Shown: positions 1-8,632, counted from the stretch's first letter. The stretch: DNA of 64,000 nucleotides from Streptomyces iakyrus (GCF_000717055.1 NZ_JNXI01000008.1:184032-248031); one strand, 5' to 3'. A program made the numbers and translations. The notes: generated by a model not told the origin, from the letters alone.

Positions 1-1219
1 GCATCATGCCTGCGGCCGCCACGAGCAGACCGGTGCGCAGCCCCCACTCCCCCGCGAGGAATCCGCCGAACAGGGAGCCGAGCGGGGTCAGCCCCATGCC
101 GGCGAACGTGATCGTGGCGGCCGCGCGGCCCTGCATCCCGGCCGGCGTGACGGCCTGGCGGACGGCCATGATCGTGACGTTCACCAACTGGCCGCCGAAC
201 CCGAACACGAAGCCGGCCACGAGCAGCGCGGCAACCGCCACCGCCGAAGAGCCTTGCAAAGCGGGCACCCACAGAAACACGCCGTCCCCGAGCGCGGCCG
301 CGCACACGAGCACCGGGCCGTGGCCGAACCGGCCCGGCAGCCGGGCCGCCAGCACCGACCCGAGCAGCGCGCCCGGCCCCGCCGCCGCGAGCGCAAGGCC
401 CACGACGGTGCCCGACAGGTGCAGTTCCCGCGGCAGGAACAGCAGATAGACGGTCATCACGGCCGCGAAGGAGAACTGGAACGCGGCCGAGGCCAGGCAC
501 ACGGCACGGAGGACGGGGTCGCGGACGACGAAGCGCAGGCCTTCATGGATCCGGTGCCGGACCGGCGGCGGGTGTTCCGGGCGCCTCGGGACCGCCTCGG
601 CCCGGCGGATCCGCCGGATCGACAGGAACGACAGCGCGAAGAACAGCGCGCCGGAGGCGACGGCGGCCGATGCCGACAGCAGGGACACCAGCGCACCGCC
701 GAGAGCGGGGCCGCCGATCTGCGCCGCGGACCGGCTGCCCTCCAGCGCGCTGTTGCCTCGCAGGAGTTGGTCGCGTCCCACCAGACGTACGAGGGACGCC
801 TGGTATGCCACGTCGAAGAAGACGGACAGGGCCCCGACGGCGAAGGCGAGCACCAACAGACCGGGCATGCCGAGCCGGCCGGAGAGGCAGGCCAGGGCCA
901 CGGCGCCGAGAGCCAGGGCCCGGCCGGCGTCTGTGAGCACCATCGTCGTACGGGTGCGCCACCTGTCGACCCAGGCACCGGCGAGGAGCGCGAGCAACAG
1001 GACCGGCGCCTGCCCCACCGCGCGGAGCACGCCCAGCTGGCCGGCGGTGGCGTCGAGTGTCAGGACCGCCAGGAGCGGCAGAACCACCAGGCTTGTGTGT
1101 TCACCGAGTTGGGAGGCCGTCTGCCCCAGCCAGAGCCGGCGGAAGTCGGCGTCCCGCCACAGACCGGATGGCGCAGGCCGGGACGAATCGGAGGCAGCGG
1201 AGGAGGAAGCGGGCGGCAC
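1..1219 (-). CDS. MFS transporter, EntS/MFS_3-like (3' end cut by window)
   Basis: Inner-membrane major facilitator exporter, read on the minus strand from a GTG at 1219 and still open at base 1, so about 406 codons are visible and the C-terminus is missing. The start follows an AAGGGA ribosome site five bases upstream. The protein begins with a short Ser/Pro-rich tail, then WRDADFRRLWLGQTASQLG, the usual opening of the MFS_3/EntS group, followed by hydrophobic helices and the loop GAWVDRWRTRT after TM2. Family members export siderophores, macrolides or other drugs; the substrate here cannot be told. Several plus-strand open frames over it are shadows. No partner gene is visible because the downstream side lies outside the window. 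Confidence 0.85.
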   Translation of the reverse strand, partial: MPPASSSAASDSSRPAPSGLWRDADFRRLWLGQTASQLGEHTSLVVLPLLAVLTLDATAGQLGVLRAVGQAPVLLLALLAGAWVDRWRTRTTMVLTDAGRALALGAVALACLSGRLGMPGLLVLAFAVGALSVFFDVAYQASLVRLVGRDQLLRGNSALEGSRSAAQIGGPALGGALVSLLSASAAVASGALFFALSFLSIRRIRRAEAVPRRPEHPPPVRHRIHEGLRFVVRDPVLRAVCLASAAFQFSFAAVMTVYLLFLPRELHLSGTVVGLALAAAGPGALLGSVLAARLPGRFGHGPVLVCAAALGDGVFLWVPALQGSSAVAVAALLVAGFVFGFGGQLVNVTIMAVRQAVTPAGMQGRAAATITFAGMGLTPLGSLFGGFLAGEWGLRTGLLVAAAGMM

Positions 1220-1454
1220 GGGGATCCCTTGCGGTAGCGACAACGAGACCCGCCACCGGGCGCAGGAGGGCGCGTCGGTGGTTCAGGCAGGGGAAGGCTC
1301 GCTGTGCCGCAACGTCGAGGGCAGCACGCGATGACCGGCCGGTCACGGCCGACGACGTCAACGCGCGCTCGGGAAACCGACCATGCCTCAGCTCCTCGTG
1401 GGTCACTCGCTGCGTGCCGACCCTAACGTCGGCAGCCCCCGCACCGCACGCCGT

Positions 1455-2399
1455 TTACACCCGGGCTCGCGACGTGTGGCTCAGGATCTCGGCGGCCAGT
1501 CGGTCGTCCAGGGCGCTGGGCAGGGTGTGCCCCATGCCGTCGATCATGACCAGACGTGCGCCGGGAATGGCGGCGGCGGTGGCCTCGGCGTGCACGGGCG
1601 GGAACATCGGGTCCTCCGTGCCGTGCAGGACCAGCGTCGGGGCGGTGACCGAGGCGAGGCCGGCCGTGGAACCCGAGCCGGCGGCCCCGGCGAGCGTGTG
1701 GTTGAGCCCGGCCACGAGATCCCGCGCCCGCTCGTACACCCGCCGTTCCATCGCGCGGTACTCACCCTCGTCGTACGGCAGCACCCCTCCGTGCAGGACG
1801 CGCCAGAGCGCCATGCGGACGGCGAGGTACTCCTCCAGGTCCGCGTCCGGCCGGGGGAAGGCCGTGGTGAGCGCGGCCAGCAGTTCGGGACGGGGCGGGG
1901 GCAGTTCCCCGGGGAGCGGAGACCTGCCCTCCAGGGCGCGCTGCACCGCCGCCACCGTGTCCGTACCGAGCGGCTGCGACGACAGGCTCGTCAGGGTCAG
2001 GACCCGGGGAGCGTCGGTGACGGCCAGCCGCTGGGCGATGAGACCGCCGAGGGATGCGCCCACCAGGTGCGCCCGTGCGGCTCCGAACGCGTCCAGGACG
2101 GCGAGCGCGTCGGAGGCCATGTCGGCGACGGTGTAGGGGTGGGTGGTGAAGTCGACGATGGAGGAGCGGCCGGTGTCACGGTGGTCGTACCGGACCACCC
2201 GAAGCCCCCCGTCGACCAGCCGGCGGACGATGCCGTCGTTCCACTGGACGCCTTGTGCCTGTGCGCCCATCACCAGCAGCACCGTGGGATGGCCGGGATC
2301 GCCGAAGGCTTCCGCCCACAGCTCCACGCCATTCGCCCGGACGATCTGCTCGCTGCCCGTCAGGTACTCGTTCTCGAGTTCATTTTCCTGCATGGTCAT
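1455..2399 (-). CDS. alpha/beta hydrolase (RdmC/aclacinomycin-methylesterase-like)
   Basis: 314-residue cytoplasmic alpha/beta hydrolase without a signal peptide. The catalytic triad is visible: nucleophile Ser116 in GASLGG, acid Asp263 in HGTEDPMFP, and His291 in GMGHTLP. The YDHRDTGRSS segment near residues 71-80 is typical of the RdmC-like esterase and lactonase group. Substrate is unknown. It is transcribed away from a TetR regulator starting at 2490, and the 90-bp gap between them holds an inverted repeat, so control by that regulator is likely (inference). The first ATG was chosen; a second ATG two codons later is equally possible. Confidence 0.85.
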   Translation of the reverse strand: MTMQENELENEYLTGSEQIVRANGVELWAEAFGDPGHPTVLLVMGAQAQGVQWNDGIVRRLVDGGLRVVRYDHRDTGRSSIVDFTTHPYTVADMASDALAVLDAFGAARAHLVGASLGGLIAQRLAVTDAPRVLTLTSLSSQPLGTDTVAAVQRALEGRSPLPGELPPPRPELLAALTTAFPRPDADLEEYLAVRMALWRVLHGGVLPYDEGEYRAMERRVYERARDLVAGLNHTLAGAAGSGSTAGLASVTAPTLVLHGTEDPMFPPVHAEATAAAIPGARLVMIDGMGHTLPSALDDRLAAEILSHTSRARV

Positions 2400-2429
2400 T
2401 CAAGATAATGGTTCCGGGCGCGACGCGCA

Positions 2430-2451
2430 CCGGATTTCCCGTCAGATCCGG
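2430..2451. promoter_or_regulatory. candidate TetR operator between divergent genes
   Basis: CCGGAT and ATCCGG form a perfect 6-bp inverted repeat separated by 10 bases, between the hydrolase (start 2399) and the TetR gene (start 2490). Position and symmetry suit an autoregulatory site, but short GC-rich palindromes are common in this genome, so this is only a candidate. Confidence 0.3.
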
Positions 2452-2489
2452 GTTGGACGCCACGGGCCCCGTCCGGGCAACCTGAGCGC

Positions 2490-3104
2490 ATGGCCGGAGT
2501 CAAGGGGCAGGTGCAGAAGCGAGGCGTGGAGCGGCGACGCGCCATGGTCGACGCCGCGATCGAGCTGTTCGCCCGTCAGGGGGTGCGGGGCACCGGAGTC
2601 GCCGCGATCGCCGAGCGCGCCGGTGCGACGCCCTCGGCCCTCATCCACCACTTCGGCAGCAAGGACGGCCTCGTGCGGGCCGTCCTGGAGGAAGCCGACC
2701 GGCGTGCCCTGGAGCGGCTGTCCATTCCGGCCGGGGCCGAACCCACCCTGGACCAGGCGTTCGACTGGTTCATCCGGGACGCCGGGCACACGGCCGCAAC
2801 GGAAGGCGAGTTGGCCGCGCTGCACACCACCCTCACCGCGGAGAACCTGCAACCCGGCTCCGTGCTGCACACCTGGTTCCGGGACCGCGGCCGGGCGTTG
2901 CGGACCCATCTGTCCGACCTGTTCACGCGCGCCGTGGCCGACGGCTCGGCCCGGCCCGCCCTCGACCCGGTGATCCTGGCGGCGGAGACGGCCGCGTTCA
3001 TCGAAGGGGCGCACCTGTTGTGGCTGCTCGACCCCGAGCAGGTGGACCTCGTCGGCCTCCACCGCAGCTACTTCGAGGGCTTGGCGGCCCGCCTCCGGCC
3101 GTGA
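2490..3104 (+). CDS. TetR/AcrR family transcriptional regulator
   Basis: 204-residue DNA-binding repressor. The N-terminal TetR helix-turn-helix spans about residues 10-58, with the recognition segment ATPSALIHHFGSKDGLV; the rest is a helical ligand-binding domain rich in Trp and Leu (MLWL-type pocket, e.g. HLLWLLDPEQVDLVGL near the end). It is divergent from the alpha/beta hydrolase, the usual arrangement in which a TetR protein controls itself and its neighbour. Ligand unknown. The DUF1275 gene downstream lies 140 bp away and probably has its own promoter. Confidence 0.9.
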   Translation: MAGVKGQVQKRGVERRRAMVDAAIELFARQGVRGTGVAAIAERAGATPSALIHHFGSKDGLVRAVLEEADRRALERLSIPAGAEPTLDQAFDWFIRDAGHTAATEGELAALHTTLTAENLQPGSVLHTWFRDRGRALRTHLSDLFTRAVADGSARPALDPVILAAETAAFIEGAHLLWLLDPEQVDLVGLHRSYFEGLAARLRP

Positions 3105-3245
3105 TGGGACGGGCGGCGGTTCAGGACCGGGCCGCGCGGCGGCCGCCTGCCCGGGCGTCGGCCGTGCTAGCCCGGCCGTAGCCACCGGCCGCGTGTCCGG
3201 GGCGCGGTCCGGTGCCGGGCTCTCGCTGCTGCTCACACTGGCCGC

Positions 3246-3992
3246 ATGTCCGATGCGTCCCCGGTCCTCGCGACCGATGCCCGGCGGGTGGCCGTCATGA
3301 CCGTGCTCACCGTGCTCGCGGGTGCGGTCGACGCCGTGAGCTTTCTGACCATGGGAAAAGTCTTCTGCGCGCTGGCGACCGGCAACGTGCTCTTCCTGTC
3401 GTTCGCGCTCGCCGGGGAGGGTGACGTCCCGGTGGCGCGGCCCGCCGTCGCGATCGGCGCGTTCATGGCCGGAGCGGCCGTCGCGGACGTCGTTCTGAAG
3501 CGGCTGGCGGACCGTGGACGCCGGTGGTTCCCGGCCGGGCTCGTCTGCGAGGCGGTACTGCTGGTGTGCGCGGGTGTGCTGGCCCTGGCGAGACACGGCA
3601 CCGGGCCCGTTGCCGCGCAGGACGACCGCGGGGTCGTCGCACTCGTCGCGCTGGCCATGGGAGTACGGGCCTCCACCGCGCTGCGCGTCCATGTGCCGGG
3701 GATGCCGACCCTGCTGAGCCAGACCGCCATCGCCGAGCTCCTCAACGACGTGCTGAGACGCCCCCGGGCAGCGCTGCACGGCATGACGGCGAAACAGCGG
3801 CTGGCCCGGACCAGGTGGACGGCGACCGTGGGCGGGATCTTCGGCGGCGGGGTGCTCGGCACGCTTGTGCTGGTGCCACTGGGCACGGGGCGAGCGCTGC
3901 TCGTCATCGCGGCGACCGTACTGCTCCTCGCGGCGGCGGGTCTGGCCGTGCGGCCGGGCGGGAGGGAACAGGTCCCCGGGGACGGCCCATGA
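3246..3992 (+). CDS. DUF1275 (YoaK-like) integral membrane protein
   Basis: 248-residue membrane protein of the DUF1275 family. The family signature is clear: AGAVDAVSFLTMGKVFCALATGNVLFL near residues 22-50, then further hydrophobic helices, six or seven in all. Members sit in the cytoplasmic membrane and have no established biochemical role, although transporter-like function has been suggested. Reads as a complete gene; the 3' end meets the remnant acetyltransferase on the other strand with only about 20 bp between them. Confidence 0.85.
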   Translation: MSDASPVLATDARRVAVMTVLTVLAGAVDAVSFLTMGKVFCALATGNVLFLSFALAGEGDVPVARPAVAIGAFMAGAAVADVVLKRLADRGRRWFPAGLVCEAVLLVCAGVLALARHGTGPVAAQDDRGVVALVALAMGVRASTALRVHVPGMPTLLSQTAIAELLNDVLRRPRAALHGMTAKQRLARTRWTATVGGIFGGGVLGTLVLVPLGTGRALLVIAATVLLLAAAGLAVRPGGREQVPGDGP

Positions 3993-4013
3993 GGCTCGGG
4001 CGGTTGTGGTGTG

Positions 4014-4205
4014 TCACAGGGCGATCAGACCTGCTGTCGTCTCCTTGAAGCCGCGGGCATCGAAACAGAACGGACGCAGGTGCTCCTCGAAGTCGACGTG
4101 GAGCCAGGCGCACTTCGAAGCACGGGCTTCACGAGCCGCGGTCGCGACCAGCGCGGCACCCACGCCTTCCGCCCGACGGTACCGGGCGACCACCGCGCCA
4201 GTTCT
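4014..4205 (-). pseudogene. remnant of a GNAT N-acetyltransferase (C-terminal third only)
   Basis: On the minus strand the last 63 codons before the TGA at 4014 read as the end of a GNAT acetyltransferase: the acetyl-CoA loop is seen as YRRAEGVGAALV, then HVDFEEHLRPFCFDARGF and the terminal TTAGLIAL, a motif shared by a common actinobacterial GNAT group. Upstream of about 4205 the frame stays open but resemblance stops, and no N-terminal domain or credible start follows. The adjacent intact gene at 4282 belongs to a different GNAT subgroup (RimJ/RimL), so this is not a duplicate piece of it. Interpreted as a 5'-deleted relic. Confidence 0.65.
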
Positions 4206-4281
4206 GCATCTCGACGTGACGTTCCCCCGGCGCTCGATGCCGTGGTTCGCGATCCCATCGCCTGGTCGGCAAGATGGGATC

Positions 4282-4815
4282 ATGACCGACATCCGCACAC
4301 CCCGTCTCCTCCTGCGCCGGTGGCTGGACGACGACCTCGTCCCCCTCTCCGAGATCCACGCCGACCCGGCGGTGATGCAGCGCATCGGCGACGGCGCGCC
4401 GCGTTCCATGGAGCAGACCGCCCAGGACATCGAGACCTGGGAAGAGGAGTGGGACGAGGAAGGGTTCGGGATGTTCGCCGTCGAACTCCTCGGCTCCGGC
4501 GAGCTGGTGGGCGCCGTCGGCCTGTCCGTGGCCGACGCTCCGGCCGAGATCGCCGGCCAGGTGGCGATCAGCTGGCGGCTCGGGCGGGTGTTCTGGGGGC
4601 AGGGATACGCGTCCGAAGCGGCGCACGCCACCCTGGAGTTCGCCCTGCAGGACCGCGGCCTCGACCGGGTGGTAGCCGTGTGCCGCACGGACGACAGGGC
4701 CTCCGCGAACGTACTCGGCAAACTCGGCATGGACCCGGAAGGCACAGCTCAGCACCCGGTCCACGGGCATGACCTCACGGTGTACGGCATCGACCTCACG
4801 CAGTACGAGGGGTAG
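4282..4815 (+). CDS. GNAT N-acetyltransferase, RimJ/RimL-like
   Basis: 177-residue acetyltransferase that transfers acetyl from acetyl-CoA to an amine, often a protein N-terminus or small molecule. It begins TDIRTPRLLLRRWLDDDL, the classic RimJ/RimL opening, and carries the acetyl-CoA binding loop as VFWGQGYASEAAH near residues 97-109 and the follow-up ASANVLGKLGM. The frame is open for another 139 codons upstream, but the ATG at 4282 matches the family N-terminus exactly. Short Streptomyces relatives act in detoxification; the substrate here is not known. Confidence 0.88.
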   Translation: MTDIRTPRLLLRRWLDDDLVPLSEIHADPAVMQRIGDGAPRSMEQTAQDIETWEEEWDEEGFGMFAVELLGSGELVGAVGLSVADAPAEIAGQVAISWRLGRVFWGQGYASEAAHATLEFALQDRGLDRVVAVCRTDDRASANVLGKLGMDPEGTAQHPVHGHDLTVYGIDLTQYEG

Positions 4816-4826
4816 CTCCGGCGCGT

Positions 4827-4883
4827 GCTCGGCCGCCCGGCGTGCGCTCAGCCGCCCGGCGTGCGCTCAGCCGCCCGGCGTGC
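4827..4883. repeat. three tandem 19-bp copies over a 3' end
   Basis: Unit GCTCAGCCGCCCGGCGTGC is repeated three times head to tail (first copy has one change, GG for AG). Each copy contains TCA, which is a stop codon on the minus strand; the stop of the TetR gene ending at 4867 lies in the third copy. The repeat therefore looks like slippage growth of the gene's last codons plus its stop. Confidence 0.85.
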
Positions 4884-5466
4884 TCACGGCCGCGTCGAGG
4901 AGCGGGCCGAGTTCCCGGGCCACGGTCGTCAGGGCTCGGACGTCACGCTCGGCCCGGGCGAGCAGGATCGCGCCCTCCAGGCTGCTGATCATGAGCGTGG
5001 CGAGCGCACCGGCCCGCTCGGCGGGAACGCCCATCCCGGTCAGGGCCTGGGCGACCGCGCCGGTCCAGGTGGCGAACGCCGCCGATGCGGCCTTCCGCGT
5101 GGAGGGGACCGACTCCGCGCAGTCCACCAGGGCGGCCGCCACCGGGCAGCCGCCCGCGAAGCCCTCAGCCTTGTACTCGTCGGTCCACTGACGCACCATC
5201 GAGGCGAACAGCCCGCTCGGCGTCGGCTCGGGCAGCGCGGCCAGGAAACGGGCGACACGGCCTGCCGCGTAGTCACCCGCCCAGCCCACTGCCTCGTCGA
5301 CCAACTCCGCCTTCCCGCCGGGAAAGTAGTGCTGGAGCGAACCGCGTGGCGCGGCGGCGTCGACGGCGACGTCACGCATGCCGGTGGAGACGACTCCGTC
5401 GCGTCGGATGAGCTGGGCCGCGCTGAAGATCATCCGTTCCCGCGGCCCCCGCTCGGCCTTCGCCAT
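4867..5466 (-). CDS. TetR family regulator with LmrA/YxaF-type C-terminal domain
   Basis: 199-residue repressor. The helix-turn-helix occupies residues 8-55 with [19 protein letters not shown] as recognition and helix-4 region, characteristic of the LmrA/YxaF group; the C-terminal half has the group markers [14 protein letters not shown] near 105-118 and [17 protein letters not shown] near 165-181. It is divergent from the NAD(P)-dependent dehydrogenase at 5613, and two near-identical palindromes lie between the two genes. It most likely represses both promoters. Inducer unknown. Confidence 0.9.
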   Translation of the reverse strand: MAKAERGPRERMIFSAAQLIRRDGVVSTGMRDVAVDAAAPRGSLQHYFPGGKAELVDEAVGWAGDYAAGRVARFLAALPEPTPSGLFASMVRQWTDEYKAEGFAGGCPVAAALVDCAESVPSTRKAASAAFATWTGAVAQALTGMGVPAERAGALATLMISSLEGAILLARAERDVRALTTVARELGPLLDAAVSTPGG

Positions 5467-5512
5467 CGTCGACCTCCGTCGCCTCTCTCACGCGTCTTTC
5501 CCGGGCTCCAAT

Positions 5513-5557
5513 CTATGACCGCCGTCATAGTCACGGCTACTATGACCGCTGTCATAG
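5513..5557. promoter_or_regulatory. twin TetR operators
   Basis: Two 18-bp palindromes, CTATGACCGCCGTCATAG (5513-5530) and CTATGACCGCTGTCATAG (5540-5557), with identical 7-bp arms CTATGAC/GTCATAG and start-to-start spacing of 27 bp. They fill the gap between the TetR gene (start 5466) and the dehydrogenase (start 5613), ideal for cooperative binding of two dimers over both promoters. Confidence 0.85.
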
Positions 5558-5612
5558 TCGAGGACGGCGGTGGCGGCTCGGCCTCGGCCCGAGCCGGAGG
5601 AGGCGGTGCGTC

Positions 5613-6524
5613 ATGGACGTCGGTTTCATCGGTCTGGGGGTCATGGGGCAGCCCATGGCACTGAACCTCGCCCGTGCCGGGACACGGCTCGTCGTCTGGA
5701 ACCGCACCCCCGGGCGATGCGAACCGCTGCGGGCCGCCGGCGCCGAGGTCGCGACGAGCAGCGCCGAGGTCTTCGACCGGGCGGCCACCGTTTTCCTCAT
5801 GCTGGCCGACGAGCCGGCCGTGGACGCGGTGCTGGGCCGCGGCACCCCGGGCTTCGCCCGGCGCGTCGCCGGCCGGACCGTCGTCCACATGGGCACGACC
5901 TCGGCCGAGTACTCCCGCTCCCTCCAGGAGGACATCCAGGCCGCGGGCGGCCGTTATGCCGAGGCCCCGGTCTCCGGCAGTCGTGTCCCCGCCGAACGGG
6001 GCGAACTGGTGGGGATGCTCGCGGGCGACGACGACGCCGTGACGACCGTGCGGCCGCTGCTCGGTCCGATGTGCCGGGAGACGTTCGTGTGCGGGGCCGT
6101 CCCGGGTGCGCTGCAGCTGAAGTTCTCGGTGAACCTGTTCCTGATCACCGTGGTCACGGGCCTTGCCGAGGCATTCCACTTCGCCGAGCGGCACGGGCTC
6201 GATCAGCGTCTCTTCCGGGACGTCCTGGACGCGGGTCCGATGGCCAGTGCCGTCTCCCGGGTCAAGGCCTCGAAGCTGCTGGAGCGCGACTTCTCGGTCC
6301 AGGCAGCCGCCGCGGACGTCCTCAAGAACAACCGTCTCATCGCCGAGGCCGCCCGCAAGGCGGACCTGGCGTCCCCGCTCCTGGACGTGTGCCACGCCCT
6401 CTACACCGAGACCGTGCAACAGGGTTACGGCGGCGAGGACATGGCGGCCGTCCTGCGCGCCCTGGAGGCTCGGACCGACGGAACACCCGTCACGGCGCAG
6501 GGAATCGCCGGCACGTCCGCCTAG
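5613..6524 (+). CDS. NAD(P)-dependent beta-hydroxyacid dehydrogenase family oxidoreductase
   Basis: 303-residue soluble enzyme of the 3-hydroxyisobutyrate/tartronate-semialdehyde/6-phosphogluconate dehydrogenase superfamily. The Rossmann motif GLGVMG is at residues 7-12, the substrate loop reads [13 protein letters not shown] near 118-130, and the catalytic lysine is Lys170 in [10 protein letters not shown] strong ribosome site (GGAGGAGGCGG) sits 6-17 bases before the ATG. It probably reduces or oxidises a small hydroxyacid or aldehyde; the substrate is not predictable. Control by the divergent TetR protein is expected from the twin operators just upstream. Confidence 0.88.
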   Translation: MDVGFIGLGVMGQPMALNLARAGTRLVVWNRTPGRCEPLRAAGAEVATSSAEVFDRAATVFLMLADEPAVDAVLGRGTPGFARRVAGRTVVHMGTTSAEYSRSLQEDIQAAGGRYAEAPVSGSRVPAERGELVGMLAGDDDAVTTVRPLLGPMCRETFVCGAVPGALQLKFSVNLFLITVVTGLAEAFHFAERHGLDQRLFRDVLDAGPMASAVSRVKASKLLERDFSVQAAAADVLKNNRLIAEAARKADLASPLLDVCHALYTETVQQGYGGEDMAAVLRALEARTDGTPVTAQGIAGTSA

Positions 6525-6580
6525 GCTCGGTGGAAACGACAGCCGCTCATGAGCGCCAGGCGCGCAAGGAGGCCGACCGG

Positions 6581-6961
6581 ATGGGGCTCATGCTCTGCCC
6601 TGGGGACGACGATGTGACGAGCCCGGACGTCTCGTGGTCGTACTACGGGTTCAGCCTGTTCAGGGAGTGGCTGGCCGAGACCGAGGGATTCGCCCTCTCT
6701 GAGCTGGCCTGCTTCGGGGGCAAGAGGCCGTGGAGCAGCCTGACCACCACTCTGGCACCGCTGCTCGACCATCGGGACGACGAGGGCGACCTCGCACCCG
6801 CCCACTGCGCGGCCATGCTGCCCCGCTTGGAGGCAATCGTCGCGGAGCGGCCGCACGCAACCGACGATCCCGTTCTCCGACGGCGCATCGATGACACCCG
6901 CCGGCTGATCGCCGTCATGAAGTACTGCGTGGACAAGGACATCCCGCTCGTCTTCTGCTGA
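6581..6961 (+). CDS. hypothetical protein, 126 residues
   Basis: Small soluble protein of unknown function. Start chosen at the ATG preceded by a near-perfect AAGGAGG at 6566-6572; the reading frame is open much further upstream, but that part is the shadow of the dehydrogenase. Sequence has a conserved-looking opening MGLMLCPGDDDVTSPDVSWSY, a middle PLLDHRDDEGDLAPAHC and ends in MKYCVDKDIPLVFC. There is no signal peptide, membrane segment or known motif. It lies 56 bp after the dehydrogenase and may be cotranscribed. Confidence 0.7.
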   Translation: MGLMLCPGDDDVTSPDVSWSYYGFSLFREWLAETEGFALSELACFGGKRPWSSLTTTLAPLLDHRDDEGDLAPAHCAAMLPRLEAIVAERPHATDDPVLRRRIDDTRRLIAVMKYCVDKDIPLVFC

Positions 6962-7019
6962 ACACGGCACGCGACTCGGCGGGTCCGGCAGCCACGTGGC
7001 GAAGCGCATGCCGTCACAC

Positions 7020-7817
7020 TCACTGGCCTCGGCCACCTGTCATCGACATCAGCAGCGCGTGGGTCTCCTCGTCGGCAGCCACCACGAGCCCACCACGCGA
7101 TTCCTCCAGCGGGGCACCGTCGACCCCGGTGACAACGCAGCCGGCCGCCCGGCACAGAGCGATCCCTGCCGCGAAATGCACACTGTCGGAGAAGCCGCCG
7201 CCGTCGGTGACATAGGCGGCGCGCTTGCCGGCGGCGACCCAGGCCAGGGCCAGCGTGGTGGACACGACACGCGGCCGGAAATGTGCGACGAACTCAGGGT
7301 GGGCCAGCAGGTCGACGGCCCGGAATCCGGGCGCGTTCGGGAACGGAGGATCCAGGTTGACGTCCACCAGGCGGGTGGCCGAAGTCGGCCTCAGCAGCGC
7401 GTCATCGACCCCGTCCTGCCGTACCCGGGCGGTCTCCCCGTCGGTGAAGAAGAGCTCGCCGCTGAACGGGTCGACCACCGCCGCCGCCCCGTCGCGCAGC
7501 GCCACGTTGACGGCCACCAGCATGGTGCCGACGGCGTAGTTGAGCGTGCCGCACAGGGGATCCACCAGCCACTGACGCCGTGCGCCGGCGGCGCCCTGCT
7601 GCCCGCTTTCCTCGCCGAGCACCGCGTCATCGGGCCGTGCGGCGCGGATGACGGCGAGGATCGCCTTCTCGGCCTCCACGTCGGCGGCGGTGGCGAAGTC
7701 TCCGGCGCCCTTGTCGATGCGGCTGAGCTGCCGGGCGTACAGGTCGCGCACCACCGCCGCGCCGGCCCGCGCCCCGGCTGTCGCGACATCGGTGTCGCTC
7801 GCAGGTGAGTCGGTCAT
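7020..7817 (-). CDS. inositol-monophosphatase-like protein with altered metal ligands
   Basis: 265-residue member of the IMPase fold. The scaffold is clear: GEES at 68-71, WLVDPLCGTLNYAVG at 83-97, and SVHFAAGIALCRAAG at 212-226. In normal members the metal site uses the Glu of GEES, both Asp residues of DPIDGT, and the Asp of WDxAAG. Here the first Asp (86) and the Glu are kept, but the second Asp is Cys89 and the later Asp is His214. The protein may therefore be inactive as a Mg-dependent phosphatase, or use another metal. It starts 53 bp after the ZIP transporter ends on the same strand, so the two probably form an operon. Confidence 0.85.
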   Translation of the reverse strand: MTDSPASDTDVATAGARAGAAVVRDLYARQLSRIDKGAGDFATAADVEAEKAILAVIRAARPDDAVLGEESGQQGAAGARRQWLVDPLCGTLNYAVGTMLVAVNVALRDGAAAVVDPFSGELFFTDGETARVRQDGVDDALLRPTSATRLVDVNLDPPFPNAPGFRAVDLLAHPEFVAHFRPRVVSTTLALAWVAAGKRAAYVTDGGGFSDSVHFAAGIALCRAAGCVVTGVDGAPLEESRGGLVVAADEETHALLMSMTGGRGQ

Positions 7818-7870
7818 GCTGTGCAGGCTATCGAGGCGAAACCCCCGCCCCCGGCGAGGACGATGTGCTG

Positions 7871-8632
7871 TCAGGCATGGGACAGCGCGAAGGACACCAG
7901 GAAGCCGCTGACCGTGACCAGCCCGATCGCCAGGTGGGCTTCCTGGAACGCCTCGGGGATCATCGTGTCGGCGATCATGGCCAGGATCGCGCCGGCGGCC
8001 ACGGCCGTCACCCCCGCGATCACGGTGGGCGAGAACCCCCCGAGGACGGCGTAGCCCAGGATCGCCGAGACGGTGCTCGCGACCGCGATGGCGCCCCACA
8101 CGCCGAAGACGTACGCCTTGCCGCGCCCGGACTTCTTCATCCCCGCCGAACTGGACAGGCCCTCCGGAATGTTGCTGATGAACACCGCCACGACCGTCAC
8201 GAGGCTCACCGCCCCACCGTCGAGCAGACTGACGCCGATCACCGCCGACTCGGGCACTCCGTCCAGCAGCGCGCCCAGCGCCAGCGCCAGGCCCGAGCCG
8301 CTGTCCTGCTCCTCGGAGGGCTGGGTCTGCTCCGCGTGGTGGCCCGACCTCTTGCGATGGCGTGCGCCCCGGCCGGCCAGCCACAGATTGCCCGCCGTGT
8401 ACGCCGCCGCACCGGCAAGTGTCCCGATCGCCGCCGGGCCCAGCCCGCCTTGCTCGTACGCTTCACCGACCAACTCGAAGGAGACGGCCGAGAGCAGCAC
8501 ACCGGCGCCGAAGGCCATCACCAGCGCGATGCCTTTCTGCGACACCCGCATTCCGTAGCCGAACACCGCTCCGAGCAGCAGGGCGCTCCCCGCCAGCAAC
8601 CCCCAGCCACCTGCTTGCATCACTTCGGACAT
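7871..8632 (-). CDS. ZIP family metal transporter, GufA-like
   Basis: 253-residue cytoplasmic-membrane transporter, likely importing Zn or other divalent metal. Eight hydrophobic segments can be followed. Two family motifs line the path: ALLDGVPESAVIG and FISNIPEGLSSSAG. The cytoplasmic loop between TM3 and TM4 is charged and His-containing (HRKRSGHHAEQ), as usual for ZIP proteins. The ATG at 8632 (MSEVMQAGG) was chosen because the family starts there; the longer open frame upstream is the antisense of another region. The next gene downstream is the metal-ligand-altered IMPase-like protein. Confidence 0.88.
   Translation of the reverse strand: MSEVMQAGGWGLLAGSALLLGAVFGYGMRVSQKGIALVMAFGAGVLLSAVSFELVGEAYEQGGLGPAAIGTLAGAAAYTAGNLWLAGRGARHRKRSGHHAEQTQPSEEQDSGSGLALALGALLDGVPESAVIGVSLLDGGAVSLVTVVAVFISNIPEGLSSSAGMKKSGRGKAYVFGVWGAIAVASTVSAILGYAVLGGFSPTVIAGVTAVAAGAILAMIADTMIPEAFQEAHLAIGLVTVSGFLVSFALSHA

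Noticed and set aside
254..1237. Long plus-strand open frames over the MFS gene
   Set aside because: They lack recognisable protein character and are antisense shadows of a clear transporter on the minus strand.
5570..6580. Upstream extension of the 126-residue hypothetical gene
   Set aside because: It is an out-of-frame shadow of the dehydrogenase; the ribosome site and sequence character start at 6581.
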